Part shown: positions 6,647-11,590 of the stretch, piece after piece
Numbering within the stretch: position 1 is the stretch's first letter
Layout of the letters: each line of letters begins with the position of its first letter
NCBI GenBank assembly: GCA_965235125.1
Contig: CBDDXH010000034.1
Span: 1 to 11,590, forward strand
Reading direction: 5' to 3'
From: Pelagilacustribacter hypolimneticus
GTDB taxonomy: Bacteria > Pseudomonadota > Alphaproteobacteria > Pelagibacterales > Pelagibacteraceae
Length of the DNA: 11,590 nt
Program-made: the position numbers and the translations under genes
The notes under the pieces: model-generated
Databases searched by the model: none
Seen by the model: only the letters and a program-made list of their open reading frames with translations
What the model was told of the DNA's origin: nothing

Positions 6647-6960
6647 TATATTTTTTTCCCTGTGTAATATTCAATTTTTGTTCCACGTACATTAACTCTA
6701 ATATGCAAAGGTTTTTTAAATCTAGAATAATATTTTTTTGTTAGTTTTGATAAAAAATTTTGTGTCATATATCTATTTCTAAAATTTTTAAAATGAATTT
6801 TAGTTAAATTATTTCTTTCAGAGTTGGCGGAGAAAGACGACGGATAACGTTTACGGAGAGAAAGGTAGGAGATGTTATCCGACGCACGGTTCATTACTGG
6901 TGACCGACACCAACTCTTATTCGAAGTATTGTACCTCCTGTTGTTAAATTTAGTTGTCAT
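6646..6960 (-). CDS. 104-residue basic protein interrupted by a GC-rich palindromic insert
   Basis: The frame starts inside the sigma gene (11-base overlap) and ends at a TAATG junction with nurA. The C-terminal half (about residues 49-104) is Lys/Arg/Tyr-rich, with a plausible small basic fold (KKPLHIRVNVRGTKIEY) and AT-rich codons like its neighbours. Residues about 15-47 are encoded by the GC-rich island at 6820-6917. Their codon use differs completely (TCC, CTC, CGT, CCG, TCG, GCC). Residues 15-47 (AAG to TCT) are exactly 33 codons, so an ancestral protein of about 71 residues is possible. A perfect AGGAGG on the minus strand (6934-6939) lies between the ATG and the island without a standard start at the right distance. 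The protein's function is unknown; it may be nucleic-acid binding from its charge. Confidence 0.55.
   Translation of the reverse strand: MTTKFNNRRYNTSNKSWCRSPVMNRASDNISYLSLRKRYPSSFSANSERNNLTKIHFKNFRNRYMTQNFLSKLTKKYYSRFKKPLHIRVNVRGTKIEYYTGKKI
6820..6917. repeat. GC-rich palindromic island (in-frame element or structured RNA)
   Basis: These 98 bases are about 50% G+C by my count, in surroundings near 25%. The ends are perfect inverted repeats, AGAGTTGG (6820-6827) and CCAACTCT (6910-6917). Inside, CGGATAAC (6841-6848) pairs with GTTATCCG (6874-6881). CGG plus TCA (6887-6889, 6891-6893) pairs with TGACCG (6901-6906) around a 7-base loop. Together these make a three-way junction, and all pairs are Watson-Crick, so either strand can fold. 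Two similar purine runs, CGGAGAAAG (6828-6836) and CGGAGAGAAAG (6854-6864), are unpaired on the + strand. The element leaves the minus frame open. It is reminiscent of Rickettsia palindromic elements, which insert in frame into alphaproteobacterial genes; I cannot match it to a known family. Confidence 0.7.
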
Positions 6961-7870
6961 AGATTTCAGATATGCTTAAATTTTTTATATTCAAATTTTT
7001 TTTTATATATTTAGAATAAATATCAAATTCTTCATTAGCAATTTGTCGTATTCTTTCTAAACTTAAATTATATTTTTGTGAAAAAAATTTTAAGGTTTTA
7101 ACTTCATCTTTTTTATCAAAAAAATTATTTGCTATTTTGTTAATAAGTATTTCTTTTTTTATAGGATTTAATTCTGATATGTATTTATTAGTGATCTCTT
7201 TGAGATTTTTTTCAATTATAAATTTAGAAAGTTTATTGTCTTTATTATTAATTGAATTTTCGTAGTCTTCTATTGTATCTTTTAATAAGAAATCACTATT
7301 ATTAATTTTTTCGTCTAAAGAAAAAACCTTATTTGTAAAAAAATTATTTTTTTTATTTGTGGAGCAATAAAATTCTTTTCTGGTTTGCGTATTGTCGTTA
7401 ATTTTACCAAATAATTGACTTGTGTTATTTTTGTATACTAATTCTTGTAGTTTATAATTTAAGTATGGTATTGCAAAATCATTGAAACTTTCAAATTTTT
7501 TTATATACGGTATATTATTTTTGTCTTTAGATTTTAAATATTTTTCGGTAGCTACCCAAAGTATTAATAACGCCTCTTGTTTTAAATCATCGTTGTAGAC
7601 TTTGCTTCCCGTCTGATATTTATAATTATTTTTATCCCCGTGATTTTTATTGTTAAATTTATTAATTATATTTTGAAATAATAAATTTTTAGTTTTGTTT
7701 GATTTTGGTTTTTTATGCTCGCAACTCTTAAGTATTAAAAAATTACTTAAAAGCTGATTTCTTAGATAAAATTCATTTATAAAATGAATACTAACACTTT
7801 TACTAAGCGAAATTTTGTTTAAATCAGCGGTGGGCAGCTCACCTATTTTAGCAATGTTTGTCATATCCAT
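6950..7870 (-). CDS. Divergent sigma-70-family factor (RpoH-like layout)
   Basis: The 306-residue protein contains a region 2 signature: DDLKQEALLILWVATEKY (94-111), then FESFNDFAIPYLNYKLQELV (126-145). This is the D-L-x-Q-E-G ... F-x-x-Y-A-x-P-x-I/L pattern of the -10-binding helices. FSLDEKINNSDFLLKDTIED (183-202) matches the 'SLD...L.D...D' segment seen after region 3 in group 2/3 sigma factors. Region 4 spans about 233-285, with a helix-turn-helix at FSQKYNLSLERIRQIANEEF (263-282), close to the usual 'LS.ERVRQIE..A'. The N-terminal 90 residues are Asn/Lys-rich and lack an obvious region 1.2. It heads the operon, so it could autoregulate the genes downstream. Extreme AT content and Asn/Lys richness suggest an accessory or phage-like origin. 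The start at ATG 7870 could equally be Met3. Confidence 0.8.
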   Translation of the reverse strand: MDMTNIAKIGELPTADLNKISLSKSVSIHFINEFYLRNQLLSNFLILKSCEHKKPKSNKTKNLLFQNIINKFNNKNHGDKNNYKYQTGSKVYNDDLKQEALLILWVATEKYLKSKDKNNIPYIKKFESFNDFAIPYLNYKLQELVYKNNTSQLFGKINDNTQTRKEFYCSTNKKNNFFTNKVFSLDEKINNSDFLLKDTIEDYENSINNKDNKLSKFIIEKNLKEITNKYISELNPIKKEILINKIANNFFDKKDEVKTLKFFSQKYNLSLERIRQIANEEFDIYSKYIKKNLNIKNLSISEIYDN

Positions 7871-7998
7871 TGCTGCCGGACATAGAATAAAATTAATTAT
7901 TATAAGTCTTAGAGTTTAGATATGCTCTTTTTTATTAAAAACAATAAAAAAAAATGTATATTTTTCAACGATTTAACTATAATTTATGATTGTAAAAA
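7871..7998 (-). promoter_or_regulatory. Spacer upstream of the sigma factor with candidate promoter
   Basis: This is the only real gap in the minus-strand block. A perfect TATAAT on the minus strand (7899-7904) lies 28 bases before the sigma ATG. The hexamer 17 bases further upstream (GAGCAT) is a poor -35, which would fit a non-housekeeping promoter or a chance match. No Shine-Dalgarno precedes the ATG. Confidence 0.35.
7928..7951 (-). terminator. Weak A/T hairpin between the two minus-strand blocks
   Basis: TTTTTTATT (7928-7936) and AATAAAAAA (7943-7951) are perfect 9-base inverted repeats around a 6-base loop, downstream of the ATPase-partner gene. The placement suits a terminator. All pairs are A/T, so stability is low and support is weak. 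Confidence 0.2.
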
Positions 7999-8994
7999 TT
8001 ATATTTTATAAATTGGTGCCGTTTGTTCCAATCTGTTTAATTTATCATTAATTTCATCACGAATTTCAAGATCTTCAAGGGCTAATCTTCTACTTCCGGA
8101 AGCCATAAATTTTGTTGAGAAGTTGAAAGGCCTTGAAATAAAAACGATATCAGATTTATCTAAATTACTTTTGTAAGTTGAAATTATTCTTCTTTCGTAA
8201 AATAAATCTTTATCATATTTAAAGAATTTGAATTTAGAATTTTTAGTAATTTCTATGATTTCCCTTATTTTATCCCTAAAAAAAGAAAATTCTTTTGGAT
8301 ATTTTTCCTTACCATGCTTAGCAAAATCATCAATTTTTCTTGGCCCAGTAGTATATGTTATAAAATTTATTAAACGATCTTTAGATATTTTGCTATAAAA
8401 TGAAAAAGTACTTTTCCACTCATCAGGATATTTTTGAACAGTTCTATCATACTTTTTTTTAGGATCTACTATCGCTTCCCAATATTCTTTTCCAAAAACA
8501 TGGTCAATTATATGAATTGTATCGCAGTGTTTGGCAATTGATTTAAAACAATCAAATAATTTTTTATAATCACTATCATTTGCTTGATTGTTTGTTTTAG
8601 ACCAAAAATGTAATTTAGAAATTTTATTTTTAAGTTCTTCATCAAAATTATATTTTAATAAATTATCAATTGTAACTAAACTAGTATTATTTTTTTTATT
8701 TATTTTTTCATTAGTACCAATAAAAATTATGTCACTTTGGTCTTCAGGAATATGTTTAAATGATATTGAAGTGGAATTATAAATTCTTTGTTTAAATTGA
8801 TGTATAAATTGAGAGTCATTTATTTTATTAGAATATTTATTATAAATTATATCAAAACTTTCAATACTTTGATTTAGTATCAAATTTTTTTTTTGAAAAA
8901 ATAATTCATTTATAATAGAAAATATTTTAAATTTTTCTTCAGAATTATAAAGTTCAAGAATAAATTTTTCGGTAAAAGAATATGTAAAAATCAT
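7999..8994 (-). CDS. Putative effector partner of the adjacent ATPase
   Basis: I do not recognise this 331-residue soluble protein. It has hydrophobic strands typical of an alpha/beta fold (SDIIFIGT at 87-94, DTIHIIDHVFG at 158-168, SDIVFISRPF at 281-290). A C-terminal stretch with FYERRIIST at 265-273 and FMASGSRRLA at 296-305 loosely recalls the 'HDRyI ... sGhGf' spacing of small phospholipase-D-like or MIT_C-type domains, but the key His is absent, so this is weak. The start overlaps the ATPase stop as TAATG, so the two are translationally coupled. In such pairs the smaller gene is commonly the toxic or nuclease effector controlled by the ATPase. That role is inferred from context only. 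The spacer after it is 128 bases, so it probably closes its own transcript. Confidence 0.75.
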   Translation of the reverse strand: MIFTYSFTEKFILELYNSEEKFKIFSIINELFFQKKNLILNQSIESFDIIYNKYSNKINDSQFIHQFKQRIYNSTSISFKHIPEDQSDIIFIGTNEKINKKNNTSLVTIDNLLKYNFDEELKNKISKLHFWSKTNNQANDSDYKKLFDCFKSIAKHCDTIHIIDHVFGKEYWEAIVDPKKKYDRTVQKYPDEWKSTFSFYSKISKDRLINFITYTTGPRKIDDFAKHGKEKYPKEFSFFRDKIREIIEITKNSKFKFFKYDKDLFYERRIISTYKSNLDKSDIVFISRPFNFSTKFMASGSRRLALEDLEIRDEINDKLNRLEQTAPIYKI

Positions 8995-10925
8995 TAACTA
9001 AGTTCTTCTAGGCGTTCAGCAAATATATTATCCTTCCAAGAAGTTGTGTATCTTCCTTTTTCATCAATTTTAACTTCTTTGACAATTGATTTATTTTTTA
9101 TTTTAGTTATATAATTTATGGATACATCTTTGTTACTTAGGACGCCTTTTCTAATAAGTTTTAGAACTCTTAATAAAAAGTCTTCACTGTGAGTTTCAAA
9201 TATAAATTGATTATTTCGGCTTGTAGCCGACGTAACAATAAGCTCAATAATGTCTGCCTGAAGTTTAGGATGCAAGTGAATCTCAGGCTCTTCGCAAAGG
9301 AAAATTTTATTTTCAGCAGTCAAGCAATCAATTATTAGCGGTAGGAAAACTGAATAACCCTGTCCTACATGAGTTCTTTTAATTTCAAATTTTTTATTAT
9401 TAGGGACAAATACAATATTAAAATAATTGCCTTCAGGCCTAATTTTTATTGAGTAATCGACCTTTAGTGTTTTGAACCATGAATTAATTTGGTCAATATT
9501 CTTTTTTCTACTTAACAAATCAACCATGTTTTCAGAATTCCAGCCAACATAATCTTTTCGAATATTAGTAATATTAAATCTTTCTGGTAAAGAATTCGTT
9601 ATTTGTATTGCTTTAATTTTAGATAAACCATTTTTAATTAAATCCTCCATAAAAATATTTTCCATTGAAAAATGTTCTAACTTTAACTTAGGATCTACTT
9701 CATAAAGATTTAATAATTCTATAAGCATATTTATTTTATATTTTCCGCTGTTTTCCCAATTAGTAAATCGATCATTAAATTTTGTATTAATATTCTTAAA
9801 TTTACCTTTATAAAATTTTAATTTACTAAATTTATAAATAAAATCATTTTTAAAATATTGAACAAAATTATTTTTGTTTTTACTCTCTTTGCTTTTTAAA
9901 TAAGTTAATAGTGAATGAGAATTAATTATATTCTCTTTAGAAGCGTAACCAAAAAAAATTTCAAAGAAGTCATAAATATTTTTTATTTTGTTTATTTCAC
10001 GAATTATATCTTTGCTATTAGAGTATTTCTTTTTAATTTCGTTAATTTTATTTGCTAAATTACGTTCTTCATGAAATTTAGCGGCAAAATCTAATAAAAA
10101 ATTTTTTTCTTTATTATTTTTAACATTTTTTAAAATTTCAAGTGAGGTTTTATTACTTGTAGACTTTTCTGAAATTTTTTTTAAAATATTTAAAATTGCA
10201 TTTTTATAATCAATATTAATTAATTGAAATTTATCATGAATTTTCTCAAAATATTGTGAATCAATATTTTTCGTTTCAGTATTTAAATCATAGTAATACG
10301 GTTGAAAACTCCCAGAGAGAATAGGCTCTCTATTTCTATTATCTCTGTCATATTCTAATAATTTAAATTCTTCAGATTTAATATTTAAAAAGTTAGTTTT
10401 TGTTAGTGAGGATTTTATCCCAAGATAATGTGATCTATGTTTATTATCCTCATAATCTTTTTTTTTCGAAACAGTTAATTCTTTTAAAATTACTTCACTT
10501 TTTTTTGGAAAATCCTTAGGAAAAAAATTTTTTTTAAATTGATAGCAATATTTCAGCCCCGCAGTAAGTGTAATGTCCCTTTGTCTTCTAGCGAAATCTA
10601 CGCCAATTGTTAGATCGTTTTTAATATTTTGATTTGAAATAATTTCTTTATATTCCGTATCAAAATTTATTCCACTGTCTCTATCATTTGCTATAGGATT
10701 GAAAGGGGTAAAGTATTGATTGCTATTACTTTGATTAAACAATCTGATTGCTTGTAATATTGAGCTTTTTCCAGAGCTATTTTTTCCGAATATTAGATTT
10801 ATTTTTGGTTTAAAATTTACTTCAGTTTGATCATAAAAACCTTTAAAATTTTTTAAATATAACCTAGATAAAGTTGTATTAATTTTTTTAAAACGATCTA
10901 ATAATTTAAGTTTATTTTTTTTCAT
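8994..10925 (-). CDS. AAA15/OLD-like SMC-type ATPase with DUF3696-like C-terminus
   Basis: The 643-residue protein begins with LSRLYLKNFKGF (19-30) and a Walker A, GKNSSGKS at 47-54, the typical opening of RecF/SMC/OLD-like ATPases. A large helical Lys/Asn-rich insertion fills the middle (roughly 90-480). The C-terminal half-site has GQGYSVFLPL (521-530) in the signature position, Walker B IFLCEEPEIHLHP (541-553) with Glu545/Glu546, and FETHSEDFLLRVLKLIRKG (576-594). That last block matches the 'eTHSehll.Rl.r.i..g' segment of DUF3696-type ATPases. I see no OLD-type TOPRIM domain after it. Related ATPases are sensor/control subunits of anti-phage modules such as Septu, PARIS and other two-gene systems. 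A TATAAT (minus, 10929-10934) sits only three bases before the ATG. The coupled downstream gene probably supplies the effector. Confidence 0.9.
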   Translation of the reverse strand: MKKNKLKLLDRFKKINTTLSRLYLKNFKGFYDQTEVNFKPKINLIFGKNSSGKSSILQAIRLFNQSNSNQYFTPFNPIANDRDSGINFDTEYKEIISNQNIKNDLTIGVDFARRQRDITLTAGLKYCYQFKKNFFPKDFPKKSEVILKELTVSKKKDYEDNKHRSHYLGIKSSLTKTNFLNIKSEEFKLLEYDRDNRNREPILSGSFQPYYYDLNTETKNIDSQYFEKIHDKFQLINIDYKNAILNILKKISEKSTSNKTSLEILKNVKNNKEKNFLLDFAAKFHEERNLANKINEIKKKYSNSKDIIREINKIKNIYDFFEIFFGYASKENIINSHSLLTYLKSKESKNKNNFVQYFKNDFIYKFSKLKFYKGKFKNINTKFNDRFTNWENSGKYKINMLIELLNLYEVDPKLKLEHFSMENIFMEDLIKNGLSKIKAIQITNSLPERFNITNIRKDYVGWNSENMVDLLSRKKNIDQINSWFKTLKVDYSIKIRPEGNYFNIVFVPNNKKFEIKRTHVGQGYSVFLPLIIDCLTAENKIFLCEEPEIHLHPKLQADIIELIVTSATSRNNQFIFETHSEDFLLRVLKLIRKGVLSNKDVSINYITKIKNKSIVKEVKIDEKGRYTTSWKDNIFAERLEELS

Positions 10926-11001
10926 TTAATTATAGATATGTGTAATTTTTCTTTAATCTAAAAATAGTTGAAATAACAATTATTGAGCATATCAATTAGT
11001 T
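10926..11001. promoter_or_regulatory. Divergent promoter region between the ATPase and rmuC
   Basis: For rmuC, TTGAAA (10968-10973) and TATCAA (10990-10995) are spaced by 16 bases, and the predicted start would fall close to the ATG at 11002, giving a very short or absent leader. For the ATPase, a minus-strand TATAAT (10929-10934) lies next to the ATG with only a weak -35 (TTAAAG). Both calls are sequence matches only. Confidence 0.35.
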
Positions 11002-11590
11002 ATGTCTATTATAACAAATATAATTTTAGTCGTAATTTTAATTTTACTAGTGTTTATCGCTTTTAAATTGTTGTTATTTTTAAATAAAAGCGCTCAAAAT
11101 GCTGAATTTGATACAAAAATTAATGAAAATCGGGTCAAAGATATAAATGATAATTTAAATTCACTTAAAGATAATTTTAATGTTTTAAATAAAGAAGTTG
11201 TTAAAGAGATGGCGTCAGCTTTAACAAAAGTTGATGAAAAGGTTGGAGTTTTCAATTCTCAAGTTGAGACTTTAAATAAAAGCCAAGAAAACTTTAGTAG
11301 AATATTATCTGGTGTTAAGCAGTATGGAGTGTTGGCAGAGTTTTCTTTAGCGGCGTTAATTAAAGATTTACTTCCAAGTTCGCAATATATTTTAAATTAT
11401 AAACCAAATCCTGAAGAGACTAAAGATATAGTTGAATTTGGAATTATACTTCAGAACGGTATTGTTTGTTGCGTCGATAGTCATTGGCCAATTGAAAAAT
11501 ATAAAGCAATTGATGATGCATTTACTAATAAAGATAAAGATGCTCTAGCAATTGCAAAAGATGAATTAGCAAAAGCATTTAGAGATAAAG
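11002..11590 (+). CDS. rmuC: RmuC-family protein, 3' end beyond the window
   Basis: The first 196 codons are present and the frame is open to the window end. An N-terminal membrane helix (about 4-26) leads into a heptad-like coiled coil (about 30-100), then the RmuC domain: GVLAEFSLAALIKDLLP (109-125), KDIVEFGIILQNG (141-153) and CVDSHWPIEKY (157-167). This is the RmuC order of 'G.(W)GE..L..lL', 'pD.vi.lp.g' and 'vDSK.p...Y'. RmuC is a predicted PD-(D/E)xK-type nuclease that limits inversions at short repeats. Here His161 replaces the Lys of the DSK motif and Glu113 falls in the 'GE' position, so catalysis may be altered. The coiled coil and anchor fit family norms. It is divergently arranged with the ATPase and looks like the chromosomal right border of the island. 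Confidence 0.88.
   Translation, partial: MSIITNIILVVILILLVFIAFKLLLFLNKSAQNAEFDTKINENRVKDINDNLNSLKDNFNVLNKEVVKEMASALTKVDEKVGVFNSQVETLNKSQENFSRILSGVKQYGVLAEFSLAALIKDLLPSSQYILNYKPNPEETKDIVEFGIILQNGIVCCVDSHWPIEKYKAIDDAFTNKDKDALAIAKDELAKAFRDK

Noticed and set aside
6882..6892. GCACGGTTC, resembling the 3' half of a group II intron domain V
   Set aside because: The matching 5' half with GAGCCG and the GAAA tetraloop is missing, and no reverse transcriptase lies nearby.
6820..6917. Retron msr/msd or diversity-generating template repeat as the source of the GC-rich island
   Set aside because: No reverse transcriptase gene is in the window, no second copy (variable repeat) is visible, and the codons lack the AAC-rich pattern of such templates.
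1451..7870. Phage or prophage with a HerA-like packaging ATPase and small membrane proteins
   Set aside because: No capsid, portal, tail, lysis or integrase gene is seen, and the NurA neighbour fits a DNA-processing pair better.
8588..8782. Plus-strand open frame antisense to the ATPase-partner gene
   Set aside because: It lies fully within a longer, coupled minus-strand gene and has a low-complexity hydrophobic translation.
7999..8994. TOPRIM effector as in PARIS-type ATPase systems
   Set aside because: I could not find the Glu-Gly and DxD motifs of a TOPRIM fold in the partner protein.
1..11590. CRISPR array, tRNA, rRNA or insertion-sequence transposase
   Set aside because: No regularly spaced repeats, no tRNA cloverleaf with TTC-type arm, no rRNA segment and no transposase-like frame were found on either strand.

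Overview
The window is very AT-rich (about a quarter G+C by eye) and densely packed, with overlapping genes and few spacers. It ends in the first 196 codons of an rmuC-like gene. This fits a streamlined, AT-rich bacterium; a SAR11/Pelagibacterales-like alphaproteobacterium is my best guess, from composition, gene packing and the style of the flanking genes. No rRNA or tRNA is present to settle it.

Layout. Left flank, + strand: a four-helix membrane protein (70-486), a 301-base spacer holding a possible gene remnant and a DnaA-box-like site, and a protein with an N-terminal 'NRxNAxKSTGPxTxxGKxxSS' motif (788-1435). The middle, 10925 down to 1451, is about 9.5 kb with every gene on the minus strand, then comes rmuC on the + strand. 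The minus-strand block has two transcription blocks separated by 128 bases. Block A is an AAA15/OLD-like SMC-type ATPase with a DUF3696-like C-terminus (8994-10925), coupled by a TAATG overlap to an unrecognised 331-residue partner (7999-8994). Block B runs 7870 to 1451: a divergent sigma-70-family factor, a 104-residue basic protein, a NurA-like protein, a HerA ATPase and seven small genes. Four of the small ones are membrane or exported proteins and one is a two-CxxC zinc-knuckle protein.

How the genes may work together. HerA and NurA form a DNA end-processing complex (a hexameric translocase plus a nuclease) in archaea and also occur in bacterial accessory and defence loci. Here they are embedded in a chain of overlapping reading frames headed by a sigma factor, so the sigma factor could drive its own operon or a regulon. 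The ATPase plus partner next door has the usual architecture of a two-gene anti-phage module. I therefore read 1451-10925 as an accessory, probably defence-type or mobile-element-derived, island inserted between chromosomal genes. No integrase, capsid or relaxase gene is visible.

The most striking non-gene signal is a 98-base island at 6820-6917, about 50% G+C by my count, closed by a perfect 8-bp inverted repeat. It folds as a three-way junction and lies inside the 104-residue reading frame without breaking it. It resembles an in-frame palindromic element or an embedded structured RNA.
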